NCBI RefSeq assembly: GCF_039528515.1
Contig: NZ_BAAALT010000028.1
Coordinates: forward strand, 32,060 to 96,059
Length of the DNA stretch: 64,000 bases
DNA from: Luedemannella flava
Lineage (GTDB): Bacteria; Actinomycetota; Actinomycetes; Mycobacteriales; Micromonosporaceae
Direction of reading: 5' to 3'
Shown: positions 45,381 to 55,647 of the stretch, one piece after another
Layout of the letters: each line of letters starts with the position of its first letter
Position numbering within the stretch: position 1 is the first letter of the stretch
Made by a program: the position numbers and the translations under genes
Notes under the pieces: generated by a model
The model's input: the letters and a program-made list of their open reading frames with translations, nothing else
Told to the model about the DNA's origin: nothing
Databases searched by the model: none

Positions 45381-47017
45381 CAACCGACGATCTTGAGGCC
45401 GCGGGCGGGCTCACCGTCCGCGGTGCGGGCCTGGTGGAAGGCGCGGAGAGTACGCGGGCACAGCTCGTGAAGGACGGGGTCCCCGGTCTGCTCGCGCAGA
45501 AGGACCCGACCCTGTGGGGCGAGGACGCCGAGGCCGAGTCGAAGATCCGCCTCGGCTGGGTGGACACCGCCACCCGCAGCCGGGAGCTGGTGCCGGCGCT
45601 GGCCGCGCTCCGCGAGGAGCTGTCCGACCTCGACCACGTCGTGCTCGCCGGCATGGGCGGCTCGTCGCTGGCGCCCGAGGTCATCGCGCTCACCCTCGGC
45701 CTACGGCTCACGGTGCTCGACACGACCGACCCGCACCAGGTGCGTACGGCCCTGGCCGACCGCCTGGACCGCACCGTCGTCGTGGTGGCCAGCAAGTCCG
45801 GCTCGACCGTCGAGACCGACAGCCACCGCCGGGCGTACTGGCAGGCGTTCGCCGACGCCGGGCTGCCCGAGGCCGAGATCGGCCGGCACTTCGTGATCGT
45901 CACCGACCCCGGCTCGCCGCTGGAGGCGACCGCCCGGGAGATGGGCGCGCACCTCATCCTGGCCGACCCGGAGGTCGGCGGGCGGTACTCGGCGCTGACC
46001 GCGTTCGGCCTGGTGCCGACCGCGCTGGCCGGCGCGGACGTGGCCGAGCTGCTCGACCAGGCCGACGAGCTGGCCCGCACGATCGCCAGCGGCGGCGACA
46101 ACCCGGCCCTGGCGCTGGGTGCGGCGCTCGGCGCGGCGGCGCTCGCCGGCCGCGACAAGGTGGCCCTGGTCGACGACGGCACCGGCATCACGGGCCTGGG
46201 CGACTGGGCCGAGCAGCTCATCGCGGAGTCCACGGGCAAGCTCGGCCGGGGCATCCTGCCCGTGGTCGTGGAGACGCCCACGTCACCCGGCGCGACCGGC
46301 GACGACGTGCTCACCGTCACCACGGGCGGGGCGCTGGCGCCGGCGACGTTCCCGGGCGGCGGCGTCGCGCCGGACGTCGCGGTCAACGGGCCGTTGGGCG
46401 CGCAGTTCCTGGCCTGGGAGGTCGCCACGGCGCTCGCCGGGCGGGTGCTCGGGATCAACCCGTTCGACCAGCCGAACGTGACCGAGAGCAAGGACAACAC
46501 CAAGGCGATCCTGACGAACGGCGCGCCGGCCGAGACCCCGCTGTTCACCGACGGCGCCGTCGAGGTGTACGCGGAGAACCTGGGCTCGCCCGAGACGCTG
46601 GCCGAGGCCCTGACCGCGCTGATCGCGGCCGCCGGGGCGGACGGCTACATCGCCGCGATGGCCTACCTCGACCGGTTCGGCGACGCGGATGCGGCGCTGG
46701 TGCGGCCCGAGCTGGCGCGCGCGAGCGGCCGGCCGGTCACCTTCGGCTGGGGGCCGCGGTTCCTGCACTCCACCGGCCAGTACCACAAGGGCGGCCCGCA
46801 GGTCGGGGCGTACCTGCAGGTCACCGGCGCGGTCACCGACGACCTCGACGTGCCCGGCCAGCCGTACACGTTCGGCGTGCTGCAGGCGGCGCAGCCCGCC
46901 GGCGACCGGCAGGCGCTCGCCGGCCGGGGCCGGCCGCTGCTGCGGCTGCACCTGACCGACCGCGCCGCCGGCGTGGCCGAACTGGTCGCCGCCGCGCGGC
47001 GACTCGCCACCGCCTGA
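45377..47017 (+). CDS. pgi: Glucose-6-phosphate isomerase
   Basis: The 546-residue protein has the sugar-phosphate-binding SKSGSTVETDSH and the later QPNVTESKDNTKAIL and STGQYHKGG segments of PGI. This branch is often met next to tal in actinobacteria. It interconverts glucose-6-phosphate and fructose-6-phosphate. The GTG start lies in the tal stop (GTGA), so the two are coupled. A perfect 12-bp hairpin follows. Confidence 0.92.
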   Translation: MTTDDLEAAGGLTVRGAGLVEGAESTRAQLVKDGVPGLLAQKDPTLWGEDAEAESKIRLGWVDTATRSRELVPALAALREELSDLDHVVLAGMGGSSLAPEVIALTLGLRLTVLDTTDPHQVRTALADRLDRTVVVVASKSGSTVETDSHRRAYWQAFADAGLPEAEIGRHFVIVTDPGSPLEATAREMGAHLILADPEVGGRYSALTAFGLVPTALAGADVAELLDQADELARTIASGGDNPALALGAALGAAALAGRDKVALVDDGTGITGLGDWAEQLIAESTGKLGRGILPVVVETPTSPGATGDDVLTVTTGGALAPATFPGGGVAPDVAVNGPLGAQFLAWEVATALAGRVLGINPFDQPNVTESKDNTKAILTNGAPAETPLFTDGAVEVYAENLGSPETLAEALTALIAAAGADGYIAAMAYLDRFGDADAALVRPELARASGRPVTFGWGPRFLHSTGQYHKGGPQVGAYLQVTGAVTDDLDVPGQPYTFGVLQAAQPAGDRQALAGRGRPLLRLHLTDRAAGVAELVAAARRLATA

Positions 47018-47036
47018 ACCTGAAGACACGCAGCCC

Positions 47037-47065
47037 ACCGGCGCCGGTAACCCCGGCGCCGGTGT
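47037..47065. terminator. Hairpin between pgi and zwf
   Basis: CACCGGCGCCGG (47037-47048) and CCGGCGCCGGTG (47054-47065) form a perfect 12-bp stem with the loop TAACC. It may terminate or reduce transcription into zwf. Confidence 0.7.
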
Positions 47066-47097
47066 CCGAATAAGGGATCATCGAGCCAGGAGGCCTG

Positions 47098-48642
47098 ATG
47101 GCACAGACCGCGGCGCAACCGCAGTCGAACAACCCGCTACGCGATCCGCAGGACCGACGGCTGCCCCGTATCCCCGCCCCGTGCGCCCTGGTCATCTTCG
47201 GCGTCACCGGCGATCTTGCCCGCAAAAAGCTCATCCCGGCCATCTACGACCTGGCCAACCGGGGCCTGCTGCCGCCCAGCTTCGTCGTGGTCGGCTTCGC
47301 CCGCCGCGACTGGGACCACGGCGTCTTCGAGCAGCTGGCCAAGGAGGCCGCCCAGCAGCACGCCCGGACGCCCTGGCGGGAGGAGGTGTGGGCCCGCCTG
47401 TCCGGCAACATCAGGTTCGTGCCGGGCTCGTTCGACGACGACGCCGCGTTCGACCGGCTGGCCGCCACGCTGGACGAGATGCGCGACAGTCACGGCATCC
47501 ACGGCAACGCCGCGTTCTACCTCTCCATCCCCCCGACCGCGTTCCCCACGGTGCTCAAGCAGATGGGCCGCACCGGCATGGCCTCCAACGAGCGCTCCGG
47601 CGGCTGGCGCCGGGTCGTCGTGGAGAAGCCGTTCGGCGAGAACATGGAGACGGCCAAGCAGCTCAACGACCTGGTCGACGACGTGTTCACGGCCGAGGAC
47701 GTGTTCCGCATCGACCACTACCTCGGCAAGGAGACGGTCCAGAACATCCTGGCGCTGCGCTTCGCCAACGCGATGTTCGAGCCCGTCTGGAACAGCCGGT
47801 ACATCGACTCGGTGCAGATCACCATGGCCGAGGACGTCGGCATCGGCAGCCGGGGCGCGTTCTACGACGCCACCGGCACGGCCCGCGACGTGGTGCAGAA
47901 CCACCTGATGCAGCTGCTCGCCATGGTCGCCATGGAGGAGCCGACGAGCTTCGACGCCGCCGAGATCCGCACCGAGAAGCTCAAGGTGCTGCGCGCGATC
48001 ACCCTGCCGGCGGACATCGCCCGGGACACGGTGCGCGGCCAGTACCTGCAGGGCTGGGTGGCCGGCGAGCGGGCCAAGGGCTACCTCGAAGAGGACAACA
48101 TCCCCGCCGACTCCACCACGGAGACCTGGGTCGCGCTGACGCTGGGCATCCAGAACCGGCGGTGGGCCGGGGTGCCGTTCTACCTGCGGGCCGGCAAGCG
48201 GATGCCGCGCCGGGTCACCGAGGTCGCGATCCTGTTCAAGAAGGCGCCGCACCTGCCGTTCCACCCGGCCGACGTGGAGATGCTGGGCAACAACCAGCTG
48301 GTCATCCGGGTGCAGCCCGACGAGGGCGTGACGCTGAAGTTCGGCTCCAAGGTGCCGGGGACCGCGATGGAGGTCCGCGACATCACCATGGACTTCCAGT
48401 ACGGCGAGGCGTTCACCGACTCCTCCCCCGAGGCGTACGAGCGGCTCATCCTCGACGTCCTCATCGGCGACCGGACGCTGTTCCCGGACGCCGCCGAGGT
48501 CGAGGCGGGCTGGCGGGTGATCGACCCGCTGGAGGAGGCATGGGCCGGGGTCAAGCCGGAGACCTACCGGGCCGGCGAGTGGGGTCCGCGCGCGGCGGAC
48601 GAGATGCTGGCCCGCGAGGGACGCGCATGGCGTCGAGCGTGA
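47098..48642 (+). CDS. zwf: Glucose-6-phosphate 1-dehydrogenase
   Basis: The 514-residue protein has the nucleotide-binding GVTGDLARKK at 35-44 and the active-site RIDHYLGKE at 204-212. It makes NADPH and 6-phosphogluconolactone. The ATG has AGGAGG five bases upstream. Together with opcA and pgl it forms the oxidative part of the pathway. Confidence 0.96.
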   Translation: MAQTAAQPQSNNPLRDPQDRRLPRIPAPCALVIFGVTGDLARKKLIPAIYDLANRGLLPPSFVVVGFARRDWDHGVFEQLAKEAAQQHARTPWREEVWARLSGNIRFVPGSFDDDAAFDRLAATLDEMRDSHGIHGNAAFYLSIPPTAFPTVLKQMGRTGMASNERSGGWRRVVVEKPFGENMETAKQLNDLVDDVFTAEDVFRIDHYLGKETVQNILALRFANAMFEPVWNSRYIDSVQITMAEDVGIGSRGAFYDATGTARDVVQNHLMQLLAMVAMEEPTSFDAAEIRTEKLKVLRAITLPADIARDTVRGQYLQGWVAGERAKGYLEEDNIPADSTTETWVALTLGIQNRRWAGVPFYLRAGKRMPRRVTEVAILFKKAPHLPFHPADVEMLGNNQLVIRVQPDEGVTLKFGSKVPGTAMEVRDITMDFQYGEAFTDSSPEAYERLILDVLIGDRTLFPDAAEVEAGWRVIDPLEEAWAGVKPETYRAGEWGPRAADEMLAREGRAWRRA

Positions 48643-48670
48643 TCACGATGTCGACTACGGGAGTTATCGC

Positions 48671-49669
48671 ATGATCGGGCTTTGGGACACCACCGGGCGC
48701 GAGGTGGTCAAGGCGCTCGCTGCGGAGCGGCGCAGCGCGGGCGGGGTCACCAGTGGCCTGGCCCTGACCATGGTCGCCGTGGTCAACGAGAAGAGCGTCC
48801 GCGACGCGGAGGCGGCGGCGACCATCGCGGCGTCGGCGCACCCGTGCCGGGTGCTGATCGTGGTGCGCTCCGACATCGACCGCAGCACCAGCCGGCTCGA
48901 CGCCGAGATCATCGTCGGCGGCCGGCTCGGCCCGTGCGAGGCCGTGGTCATGCGCATGTACGGCCGCCTCGCGCTGCACGCCGAATCGGTCGTCATGCCG
49001 CTGCTCGCCCCGGACGTCCCGGTGGTGACGTGGTGGCACGGCGAGCCGCCGGAGCGCATCGCCTACGACTTCCTCGGGGTGGTCGCGGACCGCCGGGTGA
49101 CCGACGCCAAGCAGTCCCCCGACCCCATCGCGACGCTGCTGCAGCGCGCCCGCGACTACGCGCCGGGTGACACCGACCTGGCGTGGACCCGGATCACCCC
49201 GTGGCGCACGCTCGTGGCGGGCGCGTTCGACACGGTCGACTCGCCGGTCGTGGCTGCCTCGGTGACCGCCCCGGAGAGCGACCCGACGGCCGCCCTCATG
49301 CGCGGCTGGCTCGCGTCCCGGTTGAAGATCGAGCCGAGGTTCGTCGCGGACGCGGCCGCGCCCCGCATGACGACCGTGACGCTGAACTGCGCCAACGGCG
49401 ACGAGCTCAGCCTCACCCGGGACAACGACGCGGCGGTGTTCCGCCGGTCGGGTCAGCCCGACCACCCGCTGCCCCTGACCCGCCGGCCGCTCGGCGAGGA
49501 ACTGGCCGAGGAGCTGCGCCGGCTCGACGCCGACCAGATCTACTCGGACGCGCTCGGCGCCCTGGCCGGGCTCGACGGGCTGCACACCCGGCCCGCCACC
49601 CGGGTGCACATCTGGCAGGACCCGGCGCTGGCGGCCCGCGCCGAGGAGACCAACGGCAAGGCGGCCTGA
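48671..49669 (+). CDS. opcA: G6PDH assembly protein OpcA
   Basis: The 332-residue protein matches OpcA: it starts MIGLWDTTGREVVKAL, has the central PVVTWWHGEPPERIAYD and the later SDPTAALMRGWLASRL. OpcA helps assemble and activate Zwf in actinobacteria and cyanobacteria. It lies between zwf and pgl as usual, 28 bp after zwf and 2 bp before pgl. Confidence 0.94.
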   Translation: MIGLWDTTGREVVKALAAERRSAGGVTSGLALTMVAVVNEKSVRDAEAAATIAASAHPCRVLIVVRSDIDRSTSRLDAEIIVGGRLGPCEAVVMRMYGRLALHAESVVMPLLAPDVPVVTWWHGEPPERIAYDFLGVVADRRVTDAKQSPDPIATLLQRARDYAPGDTDLAWTRITPWRTLVAGAFDTVDSPVVAASVTAPESDPTAALMRGWLASRLKIEPRFVADAAAPRMTTVTLNCANGDELSLTRDNDAAVFRRSGQPDHPLPLTRRPLGEELAEELRRLDADQIYSDALGALAGLDGLHTRPATRVHIWQDPALAARAEETNGKAA

Positions 49670-49671
49670 CC

Positions 49672-50442
49672 ATGTCCCAGACCAGTGTGGTCGTCCACCC
49701 GGACGCCGACGCCATGGCGCAGGCCACGGCGGCCCGGCTGATCGTGCGCCTGATCGACGCCCAGAGCCACCGGGGCACGGCCTCGGTGGTGCTCACGGGC
49801 GGGCGCGGCGCGGCGGCGATCTACGCGGCGGTGCGCGACAGCCCGGCCCGCGACGCGGTCGACTGGTCGAAGGTCGACCTGTGGTGGGGCGACGAGCGGT
49901 TCCTGCCGTCCGGCGACCCGGAGCGCAACGAGACCCAGGCGCGCGCGGCGCTGCTGGACGCGGTGCCGCTGGACCCGGCGCGGGTGCACCCCATGCCGGC
50001 CAGCGACGGCCCGGACGGCGACGACCCGGAGGCGGCCGCGGGTCGGTACTCCGACGAGCTGGCCCTGGCCGGGCGGGCCGGCAGCCCGTCGCTGCCCCCG
50101 TTCGACCTGGTGCTGCTCGGCGTCGGCGAGGACGGGCACATCGCGTCCGTCTTCCCGGAGCACCCGGCGGCGTACGACACCCGGACGGTCACGGCGGTGC
50201 GGGGCGCCCCGAAGCCGCCTCCGGTCCGGATCACGCTCACCCAGGTCGCCATCAACACCGCGACGGAGGTGTGGCTGATCGCCGCGGGGGCCGGTAAGGC
50301 CGGCGCGGTGGGTCTGGCCATGGCGGGCGGCGGGCCTGTCCAGCTGCCTGCCGCGGGCGTGCAGGGCCTGGAGCGCACCCTGTGGCTCCTCGACCGGGAG
50401 GCCGCCCGCGACGTCTCGCCGCGCCTGCGCAGCCTCCGCTAG
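49672..50442 (+). CDS. pgl: 6-phosphogluconolactonase
   Basis: The 256-residue protein of the NagB-like fold shows VVLTGGRGAAAIY, WWGDERFLPSGDPERNE and LLGVGEDGHIASVFP, the family's sugar-phosphate and catalytic segments. It opens the lactone made by Zwf. It ends the operon; a small hairpin follows at the convergent junction with rbpA. Confidence 0.94.
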   Translation: MSQTSVVVHPDADAMAQATAARLIVRLIDAQSHRGTASVVLTGGRGAAAIYAAVRDSPARDAVDWSKVDLWWGDERFLPSGDPERNETQARAALLDAVPLDPARVHPMPASDGPDGDDPEAAAGRYSDELALAGRAGSPSLPPFDLVLLGVGEDGHIASVFPEHPAAYDTRTVTAVRGAPKPPPVRITLTQVAINTATEVWLIAAGAGKAGAVGLAMAGGGPVQLPAAGVQGLERTLWLLDREAARDVSPRLRSLR

Positions 50443-50457
50443 CGCCCCGGAGGGCGC
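50442..50457. terminator. Small hairpin between pgl and rbpA
   Basis: GCGCCC-CGGA-GGGCGC forms a 6-bp stem with a stable tetraloop directly after the pgl stop, between convergent genes. Confidence 0.55.
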
Positions 50458-50473
50458 CGGCGGTGGCGGCGCG

Positions 50474-50827
50474 TCACCTCGGGCGGCGCTCGTGGAGGCG
50501 GCGCATGGCCTCTTCGAGGATCGCGGCGGCGTCCGCGTCGGAGCGACGCTCCTTCACGTACGCCAGATGGGTCTTGTACGGCTCCGAGCGCGGGCGCGCG
50601 GGCGGGTTGTGCTCGTCCTGGCCCGAGGGGAGGCCACAGCGCGGGCACTCCCACAGCGAGGGCGGCGGCACGTCGGCCGCGAAGGACGGGGTCGTCTGGT
50701 GGCCGTTGGCGCACCAGTAGGAGATGGATGTCCGGGCGACCGCTTCTGTGCGGTCCTGGCTGGCGTCGACCCACCGCATGGGGCCGGAACCGACGCGAGT
50801 CCCTCGAATGGCGTTACCACTTGCCAC
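50474..50827 (-). CDS. rbpA: RNA polymerase-binding protein RbpA
   Basis: The 117-residue protein has the RbpA core: ISYWCANGHQTTPSFA, then LWECPRCGLPS, which carry zinc-type Cys/His, and the conserved C-terminal KTHLAYVKERRSDADAAAIL, which contacts the sigma subunit. It stabilises promoter complexes with the main sigma factor in actinobacteria. The GTG has AGGAG nine bases upstream. Confidence 0.95.
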   Translation of the reverse strand: MASGNAIRGTRVGSGPMRWVDASQDRTEAVARTSISYWCANGHQTTPSFAADVPPPSLWECPRCGLPSGQDEHNPPARPRSEPYKTHLAYVKERRSDADAAAILEEAMRRLHERRPR

Positions 50828-50861
50828 GACTTTCGCTCCTGGTGTCCCGGGGATGACAACC

Positions 50862-50891
50862 TGGTGGTGCGCATAACGTGGTGGTGCGCAT
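50862..50891. repeat. Direct repeat in the rbpA promoter region
   Basis: TGGTGGTGCGCAT occurs at 50862-50874 and 50879-50891, 17 bp apart and 35-64 bases upstream of the rbpA start. On the rbpA strand TTGAAA lies just before it, so a weak promoter could overlap the repeat. It may be a regulatory site. Confidence 0.4.
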
Positions 50892-50971
50892 GTTTCAACA
50901 GTGCCCGTGGGGGAAGATGGGGACCACGGGACCGCTGGGACGGAGCCGGTCTACTGGGGGTGAAATAGACC

Positions 50972-51003
50972 AGCGCGCGACGTGTGACTACACGTCGCGC
51001 GCT
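50972..51003. terminator. Perfect terminator hairpin after secG
   Basis: AGCGCGCGACGTGT (50972-50985) and its exact complement (50990-51003) form a 14-bp stem with the loop GACT. It is 24 bases past the secG stop. Confidence 0.8.
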
Positions 51004-51027
51004 TGAGTCTAGGACGAACTGCGGATT

Positions 51028-51282
51028 TCAGATACTGCCACTTTCGGCAAGCTTGAGCCACAGCCCGAAACCGACGATGCAGGCGAACCAGATCACGCCC
51101 ACCACGATGGTGTAGCGGTCGAGGTTCTTCTCAGCCACCGACGAGCCGGCGAGGCTCGACGAGACGCCGCCGCCGAACATGCTGGAGAGACCGCCACCCT
51201 TACCACGGTGGAGCAGGATGAGCAGCGTCAACAGCACACTCGTGATGATGAGCAGCACGACCAGGGTGTACGCGAACGCCAT
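51028..51282 (-). CDS. secG: Preprotein translocase subunit SecG
   Basis: The 84-residue protein has two membrane helices (LVVLLIITSVLLTLLILL and TIVVGVIWFACIVGFGLW) with the conserved loop GKGGGLSSMFGGG between them, as in SecG. It assists the SecYE channel. Its place after tpiA is the usual one in actinobacteria. Confidence 0.95.
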   Translation of the reverse strand: MAFAYTLVVLLIITSVLLTLLILLHRGKGGGLSSMFGGGVSSSLAGSSVAEKNLDRYTIVVGVIWFACIVGFGLWLKLAESGSI

Positions 51283-51417
51283 GGTGGTCGAAGTCCTCTC
51301 GGGTCATGGAAGTCGTCGTTCGGATGGGACGCCGGACGACGGCCCGTCAAGGATACCGGGCGCTCGCCAGCCCGCTGCCCCTGGGCCCGGGTGCGACACC
51401 CGGGCCCGGAACACGCG

Positions 51418-52209
51418 TCAGCTGACAGCCACCTCGTTGAAGCGGCAGATCCCCGCGAACTCCTCGGCGTCGAGGCTCGCGCCGCCGACCAGAGCGCCGT
51501 CGATGTCCGGCTTCGCCATGATCCCGGCCGCGTTCGAGGCCTTCACCGAGCCGCCGTAGAGGATCCGGATCGCCCCGGCCACCTCGGCGTCGTAGAGCTC
51601 GCCCAGGCGGACCCGGATCGCGCCGATGACCTCCTGCGCGTCCTCGGGGGTGGCGGTCTTGCCGGTGCCGATCGCCCAGACCGGCTCGTACGCGATGACG
51701 ACCTTCTTCGCCTGCTCGGCGTTCAGGCCGGCCAGGCCCCCGTCGAGCTGGGCCAGGGTGTACGCCACGTGGGTGCCGGCCTCGCGGATGTCCAGGCCCT
51801 CGCCCACGCACAGGATCGGCGTGATCGCGTTGGCCAGCGCGGCCTTCACCTTGGCGTTGACCAGGGCGTCGTCCTCGTTGTGGTAGGCCCGCCGCTCGGA
51901 GTGGCCCACGACCGCGTACGTGCAGCCCAGGCCGGCCAGCATCGCGCCGGAGACCTCGCCGGTGTACGCGCCGGAGGTGTGCTGGGAGATGTCCTGCGCG
52001 CCGAAGCCGATCAGGAACTTGTCCCCGTCGATGGCCGACTGCACGGTCCGGATCGACGTGAACGCCGGGAGCACCACGACCTCGACCTCGGCGAGCTGCT
52101 TCTCGTTGAGGCGGAAGGCGAGGTCCTGCACCAGCTTGTTGGCCTCACGGTGGCTGAGGTTCATCTTCCAGTTGCCGGCCATCAGGGGCCGGCGGGTGTT
52201 CTCGGTCAT
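51418..52209 (-). CDS. tpiA: Triosephosphate isomerase
   Basis: The 263-residue protein has Asn13 and Lys15 (GNWKMN), the catalytic His103 (VVGHSERR) and Glu175 (AYEPVWAIGTG). It interconverts the two triose phosphates. Its ATG shares one base with the pgk stop (TGATG). Confidence 0.96.
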   Translation of the reverse strand: MTENTRRPLMAGNWKMNLSHREANKLVQDLAFRLNEKQLAEVEVVVLPAFTSIRTVQSAIDGDKFLIGFGAQDISQHTSGAYTGEVSGAMLAGLGCTYAVVGHSERRAYHNEDDALVNAKVKAALANAITPILCVGEGLDIREAGTHVAYTLAQLDGGLAGLNAEQAKKVVIAYEPVWAIGTGKTATPEDAQEVIGAIRVRLGELYDAEVAGAIRILYGGSVKASNAAGIMAKPDIDGALVGGASLDAEEFAGICRFNEVAVS

Positions 52210-53405
52210 CACTTCTCCAGGGCGGCCACGCCGGGGAGGGTCTTGCCCTCCAGGTATTCCAGGGAGGCGCCGCCACCGGTCGAGATGTGACCGAAGGCGC
52301 CCTCGTCGAGGCCCAGCGCGCGCACGGCCGCGGCCGAGTCGCCGCCGCCGACCACCGTGAAGCCGTCGACCTTCGTGATGGCCTCGGCGACGCCCCGCGT
52401 GCCGGCCGCGAACGGCGCCAGCTCGAACACGCCCATCGGGCCGTTCCAGAAGACGGTCTTCGCGGTGCCCAGTGCCTCGGCGAACGCGGCCACGGAGTCG
52501 GGGCCGATGTCGAGGCCCAGCCACTCGGCCGGGATCTTGTCGGCGGCGACCGTGTCGACCTGCGCGTCGGCGGCGAACTTGTCCGCCACCACGATGTCGG
52601 TCGGCACCTTGATCTTGCCGCTGGCCAGCAGGTCGCGGCAGGTGTCGACCTGGTCGTCCTCCAGCAGCGACTTGCCGACCTCGTAGCCGAGGGCCTTGAG
52701 GAAGGTGAAGCACATGCCGCCGCCGATGAGCAGCGTGTCGACCTTGGGCAGCAGCGCCTGGATGACGGCGAGCTTGTCCGAGACCTTCGACCCGCCCAGG
52801 ACGACCACGTAGGGCCGCTCGGGGTTGCCGGTCAGCGTCGAGAGCACCTCGACCTCGCGCAGCACCAGGCCGCCCGCGTAGTGCGGCAGCAGGGCCGGCA
52901 CGTCGTAGACGCTGGCGTGCTTGCGGTGCACGGCACCGAACGCGTCGTCCACGTACGCCTCGCCGAAGGCCGCCAACTGGGCGGCGAACGCGCCCCGCTC
53001 GGCCTCGTCCTTGCTGGTCTCGCCGGCGTTGAAGCGCAGGTTCTCCAGCAGCACGACGCCGCCGTCGGTCAGCTGGGAGACCGCGTCCCGCGCCGAGGCG
53101 CCGACGGTGTCGTCCGCGAAGACCACGGGCGAGCCGAGCAGCTCACTGAACCGCACCGCCACGGGGGCGAGGGTGTACTTCGGGTCCGGCGCGCCCTTGG
53201 GGCGGCCGAGGTGCGACATGACGACCACCCGGGCGCCCGCGTCACGCAGGGCGACGATGGTCGGCAGCACCGCGCGGATGCGGCCGTCGTCGGAGATGAC
53301 CGACGGGTCGGCCTTGTCGAACGGGACGTTGAGGTCGGCGCGCACCAGGACGCGCCGACCCGCAACACCCTCGCTCAACAGGTCGTCGAGCGTCTTGATC
53401 GTCAC
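52209..53405 (-). CDS. pgk: Phosphoglycerate kinase
   Basis: The 398-residue protein has the substrate-binding RADLNVPFD, SHLGRPKG and the nucleotide-side VVGGGDSAAA segment of PGK. It makes ATP from 1,3-bisphosphoglycerate. The GTG start begins the conserved MTIKTLDDLL. It follows gap after a 55-bp spacer with a repeat-like sequence. Confidence 0.96.
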   Translation of the reverse strand: MTIKTLDDLLSEGVAGRRVLVRADLNVPFDKADPSVISDDGRIRAVLPTIVALRDAGARVVVMSHLGRPKGAPDPKYTLAPVAVRFSELLGSPVVFADDTVGASARDAVSQLTDGGVVLLENLRFNAGETSKDEAERGAFAAQLAAFGEAYVDDAFGAVHRKHASVYDVPALLPHYAGGLVLREVEVLSTLTGNPERPYVVVLGGSKVSDKLAVIQALLPKVDTLLIGGGMCFTFLKALGYEVGKSLLEDDQVDTCRDLLASGKIKVPTDIVVADKFAADAQVDTVAADKIPAEWLGLDIGPDSVAAFAEALGTAKTVFWNGPMGVFELAPFAAGTRGVAEAITKVDGFTVVGGGDSAAAVRALGLDEGAFGHISTGGGASLEYLEGKTLPGVAALEK

Positions 53406-53460
53406 AGAGCCTGCTTTCCGTTCGCGACTGCGGGGCTCCGCTCCGCTGCGCTCCTCGCAC
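53406..53460. repeat. Repeat-like spacer between gap and pgk
   Basis: On the reverse strand the gap holds GAGCGCAGCGGAG (53453-53441), the same 13 bases found in both copies of the 76-bp repeat at 7997-8009 and 8073-8085. It then reads CGGAGCCCCGCAGTCGCGAA. It may be a shortened member of the same dispersed repeat family. Confidence 0.5.
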
Positions 53461-54465
<1,005 letters not shown>

Positions 54466-54659
54466 AGGGATTCAGCTCCTCGCCACTGTGCGCCGACCTC
54501 TCCGGCCGGCTCATTAGATCCGATCGGCCACCCGCCGCAGTCGAAGATGGTGGCCGGGCGTGAGACCGAACCACGGCCTCATCGCCGCACCCCTTGACAC
54601 TATCCGAGCAGCGGACCGCGCGCGGAAACGGGGTGGAAACCGAGGGGGTGACGCGCGCC

Positions 54660-55640
54660 TCAGCTGGCGAGCATCTCGGCCGTGACGACCGACTCCGTGT
54701 CAGGAATACCCAGGTCGCGGGCCCGCTTGTCGGCCAGCGCCAAAAGTCTGCGGATTCGACCGGCGATCGCGTCTTTCGTGAGCGGCGGGTCGGCGAGCGC
54801 GCCGAGCTCCTCCAGGGAGGCCTGCCGGTGCTCCAGACGCAACCGACCCGCGCTCGTCAGGTGCCAGGGCGCGTCGTCGCCGAGAATGTCGAGAGCGCGG
54901 GTCACCCGTGCGGAGGCCGCCACGGCCGCGCGAGCCGACCTTCGCAGGTTCGCGTCGTCGAAGTTGGCCAGGCGGTTCGCGGTGGCCCGCACCTCCCGGC
55001 GTACCCGCCGCTCCTCCCACGAGAGCACGCTGGCGTGTGCGCCGATGCGGGTGAGCAGCGCGGCGATCGCGTCGCCGTCCTTGACCACGACCCGGTCCAC
55101 GCCGCGGACCTCGCGCGCCTTGGCGGCGATGCCGATGCGGCGGGCGGCGCCCACCAGCGCCAGCGCCGACTCCGGACCCGGACAGGTGATCTCCAGCGCG
55201 CAGGAGCGGCCCGGCTCGGTCAGCGAGCCGTGCGCCAGGAAGGCGCCGCGCCAGGCCGCCACGGCGCAGCAGGTGCTCGCGGACACCACGTGCGGGGGCA
55301 GGCCGCGCACGGGCCGGCCGCGGACGTCGAGCAGGCCGGTCTGGCGGGCCAGGGCCTCGCCGTCCTTGACGACCCGGACGATGTAGTGGCTGGCCCGGCG
55401 CAGACCGCCGGACGCGAGCACGTGAAACTCGCTCGGGTACCCGTACACCTCGGCGATCTCGCGCCGCAGGCGCCGCGCGGCGACGCCGGTGTCCAGCTCG
55501 GCCTCCACCACGACGCGGCCCGAGACGATGTGCAGCCCGCCGGCGAAGCGCAGCAGTGCCGCCATCTCCGAGCGTCGGCAGCAGGGCTTGGACACGTCCA
55601 CCCGACTCAGCTCGTCCTTGACCGAAGCGGTCATCGCCAT
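54660..55640 (-). CDS. whiA: Sporulation/cell-division regulator WhiA
   Basis: The 326-residue protein matches WhiA: MTASVKDELSR at the start, the homing-endonuclease-like middle (FAGGLHIVSGR, RGAFLAHGSL) and a C-terminal helix-turn-helix (LGALADPPLTKDAIAGRIRR). In Streptomyces WhiA acts with WhiB on sporulation septation genes. It lies after rapZ and yvcK as usual. Confidence 0.96.
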   Translation of the reverse strand: MAMTASVKDELSRVDVSKPCCRRSEMAALLRFAGGLHIVSGRVVVEAELDTGVAARRLRREIAEVYGYPSEFHVLASGGLRRASHYIVRVVKDGEALARQTGLLDVRGRPVRGLPPHVVSASTCCAVAAWRGAFLAHGSLTEPGRSCALEITCPGPESALALVGAARRIGIAAKAREVRGVDRVVVKDGDAIAALLTRIGAHASVLSWEERRVRREVRATANRLANFDDANLRRSARAAVAASARVTRALDILGDDAPWHLTSAGRLRLEHRQASLEELGALADPPLTKDAIAGRIRRLLALADKRARDLGIPDTESVVTAEMLAS

Positions 55641-55647
55641 AGTGTCG

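Noticed and set aside
41850..45383. 1177-residue frame opposite tkt and tal
   Set aside because: It is antisense to two well-recognised genes and has the biased composition of GC-rich shadow frames.
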